In this document: positions 7,729 to 15,318 of the stretch, piece by piece
Layout of the letters: every line of letters starts with the position of its first letter
Numbering within the stretch: position 1 is the first letter of the stretch
DNA from: CAYVMD01 sp964452465
GTDB taxonomy: Bacteria > Armatimonadota > JACIXR01
Direction of reading: 5' to 3'
Length of the DNA: 25,534 nt
Assembly: GCA_964452465.1 (NCBI GenBank)
Contig: CAYVMD010000031.1
Span: 1 to 25,534 of the forward strand
Notes under the pieces: generated by a model
What the model was told of the DNA's origin: nothing
Databases searched by the model: none
What the model saw: the letters and a program-made list of their open reading frames with translations, nothing else
Position numbers and translations under genes: made by a program

Positions 7729-9069
7729 TCATCGCTCCTCCTTTATTTCGCCCATTGCTTTCTCCAAATCTATTTTAGCGATGTTAAATTCGAACAGGGA
7801 ATTTACATAATTAACCTCCGCCTGGGTCAAGGCGGATTGAGTATCCAAAAGCTCCACTTGGGTAGAAACCCCTGCTTCATACCTCGCCTGGGCTAACCGG
7901 TAAGCTTCCCTCGCCTGCTCCAAAACCATAGAGGCAGATTGCAACTTCTCCTTCGCGTTCTGAAGGGTGAGGTAGGCATTTTTTACCTCCAATTTTATGC
8001 CATCCTCAAGTTGGGAGAGGTTGGTTTTAAGCTCTTCCAGCTTTGCCTTCAGGGAATCAATTTTCCCCCTTGTTAAACCGCTATCGAAAGGAGTGAAGGA
8101 TAAAGAAAGAACCGCGTTCCAATTGGTTTCCCGAGGGGAGAAGGTAGTAGTGGGTTTTTGCCAATTATAGGCAAATACGATGCCCAAATCGGGAGCATTG
8201 TCCTTTTTTGTAAGGTTAAGGTTCTCCTCCAAGATCTTTATCCCGAGGCGAAGGAGGGTTATTTCCTTGCGATTCTTTAAAGCTTTCTCCACACAAAGGT
8301 CGAGGTTGGGAAGCTGGTATTGGGTGAGCGCCGAAGCACTGCTCGCTTCGGATGAAGGAACTTCTTCCTGAAGTTCTACAGAAGTCAAGGGGTCGACGCC
8401 CATGGTTGATAGAAGGGCTGAACGTGCTAAATCATAACCGTTTTGGGCGCTCAGCAGGGATTGTTTTAAATTAGCCACATTAACCTCCGCCCTTAATACC
8501 TCAAAATAAGGGATAGTTCCAGCTTCGTAGTGCGCTTTTGCCACTTGGAGGTGAGCCTCTGCTGCCTTTAAGGCAGATTCAAATATGGAGACGCTCTTTC
8601 GAGCTTGAAGAGCCTGAAAGAACGCCTTCTTGACCGAGGCGATTACATCCTCCCTGATTTTCTCATATTCTAAATTCGCCTGGTTTAGGGATAACTTGCT
8701 TATATCTTCCTGAAGAGACAATTTCCCACTTATATCCAAAGGATGGAGGAAGCTGAGGGATGCGCGATAATTATACAATTCACCTATTGTGAACTGAATG
8801 GGAGGGCGCCCGGGGATAAACGAGGGCATGGTTACGGTAGTTTTCTTGTCTATGCGGGTAGCAGTAGCACTCAAACTGACCCTTAATTTCTGCGCCGCCT
8901 TAGCCATCTCCAAGGTCCCCCTGGCAGAATCTACTCTTGCTTGGTAGACTCTGATTTGCTTATTGTTCTGGAGGGCGATCTTAACTGCGTCATCAAGGGT
9001 CAAAGGATTGGGAAGAAGGATCCCGGAGGAAAAAAGGAAAAGAAGCCTTCTCAGCGTTTGTTTCTTCAT
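7729..9069 (-). CDS. TolC-family outer-membrane efflux channel
   Basis: A 446-residue protein of the outer membrane efflux protein (OEP) family, the exit duct of tripartite pumps. A short signal sequence (MKKQTLRR plus a hydrophobic stretch to about 24) is followed by LTLDDAVKIALQNN, the usual first helix of the family. Two OEP repeats follow, rich in long Ala/Gln/Glu coiled-coil helices; the second ends with YRLAQARYEAGVSTQVELLDTQ and EVNYVNSLFEFNIAKIDLEKAMG, the classic C-terminal signature. ATG at 9069 overlaps the TGA of the AbrB-like gene by four bases. The adaptor follows after one base, so the three genes should be co-translated. The substrate is not predictable. Confidence 0.93.
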   Translation of the reverse strand: MKKQTLRRLLFLFSSGILLPNPLTLDDAVKIALQNNKQIRVYQARVDSARGTLEMAKAAQKLRVSLSATATRIDKKTTVTMPSFIPGRPPIQFTIGELYNYRASLSFLHPLDISGKLSLQEDISKLSLNQANLEYEKIREDVIASVKKAFFQALQARKSVSIFESALKAAEAHLQVAKAHYEAGTIPYFEVLRAEVNVANLKQSLLSAQNGYDLARSALLSTMGVDPLTSVELQEEVPSSEASSASALTQYQLPNLDLCVEKALKNRKEITLLRLGIKILEENLNLTKKDNAPDLGIVFAYNWQKPTTTFSPRETNWNAVLSLSFTPFDSGLTRGKIDSLKAKLEELKTNLSQLEDGIKLEVKNAYLTLQNAKEKLQSASMVLEQAREAYRLAQARYEAGVSTQVELLDTQSALTQAEVNYVNSLFEFNIAKIDLEKAMGEIKEER

Positions 9070-9311
9070 GGCTTTCTCAACCCCTTTAAAGCCTCAGATA
9101 TGCTGAGCAATACCTCAAGAGAAGAAGGAAGTATGAGCAGGATAGCCCCCCCGTGAGGAGGGATGAAAACCAACAGTTTATCCCCTGCTTGCAAGTTCAA
9201 CTTCTCCCTTGCTTCAACGGGTATCACTATTTGCCCTCTTTCGCTAATCGTTGCTACCCCCACGAAACATTGTTTAAGGAGCTCTTTCTTATTTTTATTC
9301 ATCTCCTCCAT
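9066..9311 (-). CDS. AbrB/MazE/SpoVT-like DNA-binding protein, likely efflux regulator
   Basis: About 81 residues with a swapped-hairpin AbrB-type DNA-binding core: VGVATISERGQIVIPVEAREKL followed by GDKLLVF. The N-terminus is Lys-rich (NKNKKELLKQ) and the C-terminal tail hydrophobic (AILLILPSSLEVLLSISEALKGL), possibly for oligomerisation. The start is placed at the ATG at 9311, nine bases after AAAGGAG; an ATG at 9320 touches that Shine-Dalgarno and another lies at 9302. It is the first gene of the AbrB-tolC-adaptor operon and diverges from the RND pump. AbrB-type proteins often autoregulate and act as repressors, so control of the shared promoter region is a reasonable inference. No toxin partner is adjacent, which argues against an antitoxin role. 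Confidence 0.85.
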   Translation of the reverse strand: MEEMNKNKKELLKQCFVGVATISERGQIVIPVEAREKLNLQAGDKLLVFIPPHGGAILLILPSSLEVLLSISEALKGLRKP

Positions 9312-9343
9312 TGGCTCCATCTCCTTTCGGTTTTCTGGAATCT

Positions 9344-9372
9344 ATTATAACTAACTTTCAAGAAAAATCCAA
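9344..9372 (-). promoter_or_regulatory. Promoter of the abrB-like/tolC/adaptor operon
   Basis: On the minus strand TTGGAT (9372-9367), a 17-base spacer and a perfect TATAAT (9349-9344). The transcript would start near 9337, about 25 bases before the chosen ATG at 9311. Confidence 0.65.
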
Positions 9373-9392
9373 ACAAGTATTATTTTTTTTAT

Positions 9393-9421
9393 TTGCTATA
9401 CTCGCAAACCGTTGCTATAAT
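9393..9421 (+). promoter_or_regulatory. Promoter of the RND pump, with repeated TTGCTATA
   Basis: TTGCTA (9393-9398), a 17-base spacer and TATAAT (9416-9421) ahead of the pump gene. The octamer TTGCTATA occurs twice, at 9393-9400 and 9412-9419, so that each copy overlaps one promoter box. This makes the repeats candidate operators, for example for the adjacent AbrB-like protein; that link is inference. The promoter diverges from that at 9344-9372. Confidence 0.65.
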
Positions 9422-9448
9422 TTCACTCGAAAATGGAGGTGCCATGCT

Positions 9449-12400
9449 ATGCATATAGCGGAGTTCGCCGTTAAAAGACCCATAACCGTGTTGATGGTGG
9501 TATCTGCAGTCTTCCTTTTGGGAATAGTTTCCCTCCCTCGTCTTCAATTGGACCTCCTTCCCCAAATAACCCTTCCCGTGGTCACCATAACCACTACCTA
9601 TCCTGGAGCAGGACCGGAGGAAGTCGAGGAATTCGTAACTAAACCGTTAGAGGACGCTGCGGGATTAGTGAAGAACCTCGATGATATAACTTCTTATTCC
9701 GTCGAGGGGATGTCCGTGATAATCGTTTCCTTTAAATGGGGAACCGATATAGATTATGCAGCCACCGAATTGAGGGACAAAATAGACCCTGTAATAGAGT
9801 ATCTGCCCGAAGGTGTTCATCGTCCCGTGGTCACGAAGATGGATATATCCTCTATGATGCCGACGATGGTCATAGGTTTAACGGGCAGGGATGAAAGGGA
9901 GCTCAAGGACATAGCGGACAACATAGTAAAGAGGGACCTTGAAAAGGTGAATGGGGTGGCGATGGCTACTCCCATGGGAGGTTTGGAAAGGGAGATAAGG
10001 GTAGTGGTCGATCCCGAAAGGTTGAAGGCATATGGCATCCCACTTCAACAGATCAACCAGGCTCTGGCTTCGGAGAACTTGAACATCCCTTCAGGAACTT
10101 TAAAGGCTCAAAAGCAAGAGTATCCAGTGAGGGTAGTGGGGCAATTCAAAACCCCTCAGGAGATCGAGAATATCACTGTAGGGATAAAGAATCACGCTCC
10201 TATTCTCTTGAAGGATGTAGCGAAAGTAGAGGATACAGTTAAGGAACCCACGAGTTACGCTAGGGTAAATGGGAAACCGGCAGTGGTCATACCAGTATAT
10301 AAGCAATCGGTAGCAAACACGGTGGAGGTCTCGAGGAATGTGCGTTCCGCATTAAAGGAGATCCAAAAAAAGCTCCCTACCAATACCTCCCTCATCATAA
10401 CTATGGATCAGGCGGAATATATAGAAAAATCCATAAAGAATTTAGAAGAGGTCGCGATAGAGGGAGCCATCTTAGCAGCCATCATCATATTATTGTTCCT
10501 CACCACGATAAGGAGCACCTTCGTCGTTGCTCTTTCTATCCCTTTTTCCTTGTGTGTTGCCTTTATCTACATGTACTTCACCAAGTCTACCCTTAATATA
10601 GTAACGATGGGTGGGTTGGTGATAGCAATAGGTAGGATAATAGATGACTCCATCGTTGCCCTTGAAAACATTCATCGCCATATGGAACGAGGTGAAGGAG
10701 TCATAACCGCCTGCATCGAGGGGGTTAAAGAGGTTGGGATGCCCATCGTCGCCGCTACCTTGACGACCATCGCAGTGTTTTTGCCTATAGCCTTCATTAC
10801 GGGGCTAACGAAAGAACTCTTCACCTCTTTGGTAGCTGTTTTCGCCATTGCCCTTCTCGCTTCCATGGTAGCTGCCTACTTCGTCGTGCCGATGCTTTCC
10901 TCCCGGCTCCTTCGTCCTCAGGCTGGTAAAGAAATTAGGAAGGGGCTTTCCTACTACACAATAGAACAATTTCAGAGGGGTTATAGAAGGGTGGAGGAAA
11001 TCTATAGGAGGATGCTCGCTTGGGCCTTAAGGCATAGAAAGGCAACCGTAGGTATCGCAGTGGGTTCTCTTCTTTTTGGACTGCTCCTTATCCCCTTGCT
11101 TGGGTTGGAATTCTTCCCCACAAGCGTCAGTGACGCCATTACGATGAATCTGGAAACCCCTATAGGAAGTAGTTTGGAGGAAACTTTAAAGAAAGTTCAA
11201 GTAGCTGAGAGATATGTTAAACAATTGCCAGACAAATTAGTCTTTTCTTCCACTGTGGGAAGCGGAGGAACGACGGTTATGAGAGCGGGTAGAGCGGTTA
11301 CCTCCCGAAACGCTTCCATCATCATCCGCTTGAAACCTCTAAGGGAAAGAAAGATGACCGACCAACAAATGAAAAACTGGCTAAGGGAGAAATTAAAGGA
11401 TGTTCCTAATTTAAAGGTAAGTTTCACGGATATGAGTGGTGCGTTAATGGGTGGTCAGGCAGAGATAGAAGTGGAAATAAGGGGAGACGATCTTGACGAG
11501 TTGATCCGGCTGGGCAATGAATTATTGGACAGGGTGAAGAAAATCCCAGGGGTATATGATGCAGACCTCAACTGGGAGATGGGCTCGCCAGAGTATCATA
11601 TAGTCTTGGACAGGCAAAAAGCAGGCACCTTTGGTGTAACTGCCGGGCAAATCGGTTCCATTGTCAGCACCTTGATCAAGGGAAGCCAAGTATCCAAATT
11701 CAGAGAAAAGGGAAAGGAATACGATATCACCGTTCAAGCACCGAAGGAAAAGAGGCGTGGGGAGGAGGACTTGGAGTATATACCTGTGTTAACTCCTACT
11801 GGTGTTTTGATACCCCTAAACACCATAGCCAAAGTAAGCCTCACCACAGGTCCTTCAATGATACCAAGGCATAAACATCAACGTGCTATAAGCGTCACCG
11901 CTTCAAAAGGAGGCAGGGCTTTGGGTGATATCATCAGGGACATTCAAAGGGAGATTCGAAGGATGTCCCTCCCTCCTGGTTACTCCACAGAGATAAGGGG
12001 TCAAGAGAAACAACGAAGGGAAGCATTTAGTGGGCTTTTTACCGCCTTAATCGCAGGTGTTTTTCTCATCTATATCATCTTGGCCTCCCAATTTGAATCC
12101 CTCGCGCAACCCCTAATAGTGATGACAGCGATTCCCTTATCCTTAATCGGGGTAATGCTTGCTCTATTCCTGACGGGGCAAACCTTAAATGTTATCTCGA
12201 TGTTAGGCATATTGATGCTTGCGGGGATAGTCATTAGTAATTCCGTCCTACTCGTGCAATTTATTAACCTTCAGAAAGAGAAGGGCTTGGAAACCAAAGA
12301 AGCGATAATGGTAGCGGGACCCATTAGGTTACGTCCGATCCTGATGACCGCTTTGGGCACCATCTTTGCCATGATACCAATGGCTTTGGCAATGAGGGAA

Positions 12401-12532
12401 GGCTCTGAGATGTTCAAGCCCTTAGCGATAGCGGTTTTGGGAGGACTTACTACCTCCACCTTCCTTACCCTTTTGGTCGTCCCTGTGATTTATAGCATAG
12501 TGGACGAATGGGGAAGGAAGTGGAGGAGGTAA
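9449..12532 (+). CDS. RND efflux pump, inner-membrane transporter (HAE-1/SwrC-like)
   Basis: A proton-driven RND transporter of 1027 residues, normal for the family. It starts FAVKRPITVLMVV (TM1), has the porter motif ATTTYPGAGPEEVE-type (here TTTYPGAGPEEVEEFVTKPLE), and a TM4 with the paired proton-relay aspartates D399-D400 in IGRIIDDSIVALEN. The GR-DDSIV form of this motif resembles SwrC-like pumps of Firmicutes. The second half repeats the layout, with TM segments around GVFLIYIILASQFESLAQP and GILMLAGIVISNSVLLVQFIN. The ATG at 9449 has GGAGGT at 9435-9440. The frame is open further upstream to 9311, but that extension has no family match and would cross the promoter. It is divergent from its channel and adaptor, an unusual split arrangement. 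Confidence 0.95.
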   Translation: MHIAEFAVKRPITVLMVVSAVFLLGIVSLPRLQLDLLPQITLPVVTITTTYPGAGPEEVEEFVTKPLEDAAGLVKNLDDITSYSVEGMSVIIVSFKWGTDIDYAATELRDKIDPVIEYLPEGVHRPVVTKMDISSMMPTMVIGLTGRDERELKDIADNIVKRDLEKVNGVAMATPMGGLEREIRVVVDPERLKAYGIPLQQINQALASENLNIPSGTLKAQKQEYPVRVVGQFKTPQEIENITVGIKNHAPILLKDVAKVEDTVKEPTSYARVNGKPAVVIPVYKQSVANTVEVSRNVRSALKEIQKKLPTNTSLIITMDQAEYIEKSIKNLEEVAIEGAILAAIIILLFLTTIRSTFVVALSIPFSLCVAFIYMYFTKSTLNIVTMGGLVIAIGRIIDDSIVALENIHRHMERGEGVITACIEGVKEVGMPIVAATLTTIAVFLPIAFITGLTKELFTSLVAVFAIALLASMVAAYFVVPMLSSRLLRPQAGKEIRKGLSYYTIEQFQRGYRRVEEIYRRMLAWALRHRKATVGIAVGSLLFGLLLIPLLGLEFFPTSVSDAITMNLETPIGSSLEETLKKVQVAERYVKQLPDKLVFSSTVGSGGTTVMRAGRAVTSRNASIIIRLKPLRERKMTDQQMKNWLREKLKDVPNLKVSFTDMSGALMGGQAEIEVEIRGDDLDELIRLGNELLDRVKKIPGVYDADLNWEMGSPEYHIVLDRQKAGTFGVTAGQIGSIVSTLIKGSQVSKFREKGKEYDITVQAPKEKRRGEEDLEYIPVLTPTGVLIPLNTIAKVSLTTGPSMIPRHKHQRAISVTASKGGRALGDIIRDIQREIRRMSLPPGYSTEIRGQEKQRREAFSGLFTALIAGVFLIYIILASQFESLAQPLIVMTAIPLSLIGVMLALFLTGQTLNVISMLGILMLAGIVISNSVLLVQFINLQKEKGLETKEAIMVAGPIRLRPILMTALGTIFAMIPMALAMREGSEMFKPLAIAVLGGLTTSTFLTLLVVPVIYSIVDEWGRKWRR

Positions 12533-12534
12533 GG

Positions 12535-12625
12535 TGGCGGAGGGGGTGGGATTTGAACCCACGAGGAGCTTTTCACTCCTAGCGGTTTTCAAGACCGCCT
12601 CCTTCAGCCACTCGGACACCCCTCC
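12535..12625 (-). tRNA. tRNA-Ser (anticodon UGA)
   Basis: On the minus strand a 91-base gene runs from GGAGGGG (acceptor 5' arm) to CCCCTCC-G-CCA, with CCA encoded. The anticodon loop reads CTTGAAA, giving UGA for serine UCA/UCN codons. The long variable arm (TAGGAGTGAAAAGCTCCT region) is typical of class II serine tRNAs, and GTTCAAATC is the T-loop. Its 3' end lies only two bases from the stop codon of the convergent RND pump gene. Confidence 0.97.
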
Positions 12626-12643
12626 GTTGTGTTTCTATTATTA

Positions 12644-12672
12644 ATTATAACTTGCCGCGCGCTCCAGGAGAA
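12644..12672 (-). promoter_or_regulatory. Possible promoter of tRNA-Ser
   Basis: On the minus strand a perfect TATAAT (12649-12644) lies about 18 bases before the mature tRNA 5' end. The -35 region at 17-base spacing, TTCTCC (12672-12667), is weak, so only the -10 box is convincing. Confidence 0.45.
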
Positions 12673-12687
12673 GAGGAGCTTTCCCAT

Positions 12688-12716
12688 TTGCTCGAGGCAA
12701 AGAAGGGTGATATATT
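12688..12716 (+). promoter_or_regulatory. Promoter very close to the first M16 start codon
   Basis: TTGCTC (12688-12693), a 17-base spacer and TATATT (12711-12716). The start point would fall near 12723, leaving only about seven bases before the ATG at 12730. An in-frame TAA at 12718-12720 rules out an earlier start, and no Shine-Dalgarno is placed at normal distance. Confidence 0.5.
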
Positions 12717-12729
12717 TTAAACTAACAAA

Positions 12730-14055
12730 ATGAGAAATCTTCTGCTATTAATCCTGGGCTTTGCTCGGCTGGTATTCGCTTTCGTCCTCCCAGGGGAGAT
12801 AATAACGAAGACTCTATCTAATGGTTTGGAAGTGCTAATATTGCCAAGGAAGGAATTGGACTTCGTGGCAATTCAGATGTGGCTCAAGGTGGGTTCAATA
12901 GCAGATGGGGAGAAAAAGGGGCTTCTCCATTTCTTGGAGCACAGTTTATTCTGCGGAACCGAGAAGTTCCCTCCTGGCAAAGTGGACGAAGCAGTAGAAG
13001 ATATGGGAGGACGAGTAGAAGCAGAAACAGGGCAGGATTTCACCTACATAAGTGTGGAACTTCCTGCCTCCTACCTTCCCCGTGGGCTGGAGATCTTATC
13101 TCAACTCGTCATCCATCCTACCTTCGATGAAGAGGCATTGGAGAAAGAAAGGGCAGTGGTCATAAGCGAGATAAAATCCGCGGCTAATCCTTTTCAACGT
13201 CTTGCCTGGCAGGTCGCGGAATTAATGTTCCCCACCCATCCCTACCGTTACCCCATCCCAGGGGATGAGAATAGCGTAAAAGGGATAAGCAGGGAGGATC
13301 TTATTTCCGCTTGGCACAACTTCTATGTTCCCTCCAACGCGGTTCTAATCATCGTGGGGAAGGTGGAACCACAAGAGGCCCTTAAATGGAGCGAGCAATA
13401 TTTCAACGCTTGGGAGGAGCGTAATACTCCCCTACCCTTCTTTCTGCCCGATCCTCCTTTAAAAGAAGTTAAAAGGAAAATCTTATCCAACGCTACGGGG
13501 GAAACCTACTTTGCCTTTGGTTTTCCTGCTCCAAGCGCGGAGCAGAAAGAAGAAGTAGCAGCGATGGATATAGTGCACCAGATAATGGAAGATGGTGAGA
13601 TTTTTAGCCCCTTGAAGGAAAAGGGGCTAATTACCTACATCGAACCTTTCTTCCTCACCCAAAGATATCCCTCTATCTTTTACCTTTATGGTTCTGCTTC
13701 GCTCGCCAAAGGAGGGCAAGTGACTGGAAGGATATCATCCCGCTCGGGAATGGACGTAGAGGTGGTAGAAAAAGAGATTTTGCGTGCGATTAAAAATTTA
13801 GGGGAAAACATCACGGAGAAAGATTTGGAAAAAGCAAAGAAAAGGCTCCTTTTCTCCTTTATGAAGAATTGCGAGACATATGCGGATCAGGCGCACATGC
13901 TCGGCTTTTATCAAAGCATAAATTCCTACTCCTTCGCTTGTGAGTATCCCAATCTTGTGCAAAACATAACTTTGGAAAAATTAAAGGAAATCATAAGGAA
14001 ATTTTTTAAGGAGGATGCCTATTGCGTGATTTTTTCCATTTCAGAGAAAAAATAA
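12730..14055 (+). CDS. M16 family zinc metallopeptidase, catalytic partner
   Basis: A 441-residue exported peptidase of the insulinase/processing-peptidase family (M16B-like). An N-terminal signal (RNLLLLILGFARLVFAF) is followed by TLSNGLEVLILPRKE, the family's first strand. The inverted zinc motif HxxEH is H67-F-L-E70-H71, and the distal glutamate ligand is E147, 76 residues on, as in the family. The substrate-binding Ser-Arg-Leu/Arg/Tyr cluster found in partner subunits is poor here (GEIFSPLKEKGLITY), so it probably works as a heterodimer with the next gene. The two genes overlap by 34 bases. The ATG at 12730 keeps the signal peptide, although no clear Shine-Dalgarno precedes it. Confidence 0.92.
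   Translation: MRNLLLLILGFARLVFAFVLPGEIITKTLSNGLEVLILPRKELDFVAIQMWLKVGSIADGEKKGLLHFLEHSLFCGTEKFPPGKVDEAVEDMGGRVEAETGQDFTYISVELPASYLPRGLEILSQLVIHPTFDEEALEKERAVVISEIKSAANPFQRLAWQVAELMFPTHPYRYPIPGDENSVKGISREDLISAWHNFYVPSNAVLIIVGKVEPQEALKWSEQYFNAWEERNTPLPFFLPDPPLKEVKRKILSNATGETYFAFGFPAPSAEQKEEVAAMDIVHQIMEDGEIFSPLKEKGLITYIEPFFLTQRYPSIFYLYGSASLAKGGQVTGRISSRSGMDVEVVEKEILRAIKNLGENITEKDLEKAKKRLLFSFMKNCETYADQAHMLGFYQSINSYSFACEYPNLVQNITLEKLKEIIRKFFKEDAYCVIFSISEKK
14008..14014 (+). promoter_or_regulatory. Shine-Dalgarno for the TTG start of the second M16 gene
   Basis: AAGGAGG inside the end of the first M16 gene, seven bases before TTG at 14022. It decides for this early TTG start, since that frame keeps an export signal and no ATG precedes the conserved domain. 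Confidence 0.7.
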
Positions 14056-15314
14056 TTTTTTTCTTGATAGCTTTGTCGCTTTCCTTAGAGAGTGCTCCTG
14101 TTAAGGTAGTGTTGAACAATGGTTTGACCGTCATAGTCTCAAGGAGAGAATCTCCTCAAATCTTGAGCATAGTAGCAGTGATAAAGGGAGGAAGCCTTGG
14201 TGAAGCCAAGGCAGGAACGGCTAATCTCCTGGCGCGGGTTATGCCACTTGACACGAAAGAGCATACAAAGGACGAGATCTCGGATATATTGACGGAAAAC
14301 CTCATAGACTTGGAAGTAGAAACACAGGAAAATTATTGGACCTTCTCGCTTTTTGCCCCTTCTTCCTCACTAAAACCTGCCCTAAAGATCCTGTCGGAAA
14401 TCCTTTTCACCCCTCGCTTGGAGGAATTCGAATTAGAGAGGGAGAAAAAAGAAGTGTTAGCCGAATTAGAGAACATGGAAGCCAAACCACTCGTGCAAGC
14501 CTATGCTCGCTTGAGAGAGATGATATACGACCAAAATCCCTATGCAAGGCTTATCTCGGGCACAAAAGAGGATGTGGCGAAAATAACCACTCAGGATATA
14601 GAAGATATGTGGCGTCGTTTCTTCCGTCCCGATAATGTGGTCCTATCCGTAGTAGGCGATGTGGAAGCAGGGCAAGTTGTTGCTCTTGCTCGAGAGGTAT
14701 TCGAGCGTTACCCTCGAGGAGAGGGAAAAGTCTCCCTTCTTCCTCCTCCTTATCGTCCCTTGATACGCTCCTATCCAAGCGTGATGGAGAGACCCGCTGC
14801 TTTGAGCATTTTGCTGATAGGCATTCCTTTGCCAGGGATAGATAGCGAGGATTATGTAGCTTTGAATGTGGTCAACGCTATATTGGGCAAGGGACACAGT
14901 TGTCGTCTCGCCCAGGCGCTTCGCTGGAGGAAGGGATTATCCTACGATTTTGGTTCTTTATATCCCCCTATATTGGGTAAGAGCCATCTATTCATCTGGG
15001 CGTTCGTCGACCCCTCGCGAATAGAGGAAGCAAAGGAAGCAATACTGGAGGAGCTCTCCTTTTTGGATCGGGTGGATGAACAAACGGTGGAAAGGGCTAA
15101 GAGGCAATTACTAGGGGAATATATACTTTCCCGTTCCCGCCTAAAGCAACAAGGTTTTTACCTCGCTTGGTGGGAAGCAATGGGATTAGGGTATCAATAT
15201 GAGGAAACATACCAAGCCTCTCTAAAGAAAATAAATCTTTGGGATATTAAAAGGGTAGTCCGTAAATACTTTAAGAAGTATTACGCCATTTTGGTGGTCA
15301 TGCCCTCTTCTTGA
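14022..15314 (+). CDS. M16 family peptidase-like protein without the zinc motif
   Basis: A 430-residue partner of the preceding peptidase. It starts with TTG at 14022, inside the upstream gene, and has an N-terminal hydrophobic export signal (about 10-22). The M16 fold is clear from VVLNNGLTVIVSRRESPQ and ELEREKKEVLAELENMEAKP. At the position of HxxEH it reads TANLLARVM (66-74), so it cannot bind zinc. It does retain the Arg/Tyr pair of non-catalytic subunits: S-C-R295-L, L-R301, and GLSY308. In known bacterial M16B pairs, one subunit supplies the zinc site and the other the substrate-binding residues; the same division of labour is inferred here. It ends four bases from the convergent pyrE stop. 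Confidence 0.9.
   Translation: MRDFFHFREKIIFFLIALSLSLESAPVKVVLNNGLTVIVSRRESPQILSIVAVIKGGSLGEAKAGTANLLARVMPLDTKEHTKDEISDILTENLIDLEVETQENYWTFSLFAPSSSLKPALKILSEILFTPRLEEFELEREKKEVLAELENMEAKPLVQAYARLREMIYDQNPYARLISGTKEDVAKITTQDIEDMWRRFFRPDNVVLSVVGDVEAGQVVALAREVFERYPRGEGKVSLLPPPYRPLIRSYPSVMERPAALSILLIGIPLPGIDSEDYVALNVVNAILGKGHSCRLAQALRWRKGLSYDFGSLYPPILGKSHLFIWAFVDPSRIEEAKEAILEELSFLDRVDEQTVERAKRQLLGEYILSRSRLKQQGFYLAWWEAMGLGYQYEETYQASLKKINLWDIKRVVRKYFKKYYAILVVMPSS
14194..14212 (+). repeat. Small perfect hairpin in the second M16 gene
   Basis: GCCTTGG (14194-14200) and CCAAGGC (14206-14212) pair perfectly around a 5-base loop, in codons for GGSLGEAKAG. A hairpin this short may occur by chance and has no T-tract. 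Confidence 0.35.
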
Positions 15315-15318
15315 AATC

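Noticed and set aside
9311..9448. 46-codon N-terminal extension of the RND pump
   Set aside because: It crosses the promoter; the family starts at MHIAEFAVKRPI, with GGAGGT correctly placed before 9449.
12422..12619. Minus-strand frame beginning MSEWLKEAVLKT and containing GSNPTPSA
   Set aside because: It is read through tRNA-Ser and is the well-known false protein that serine tRNA genes produce.
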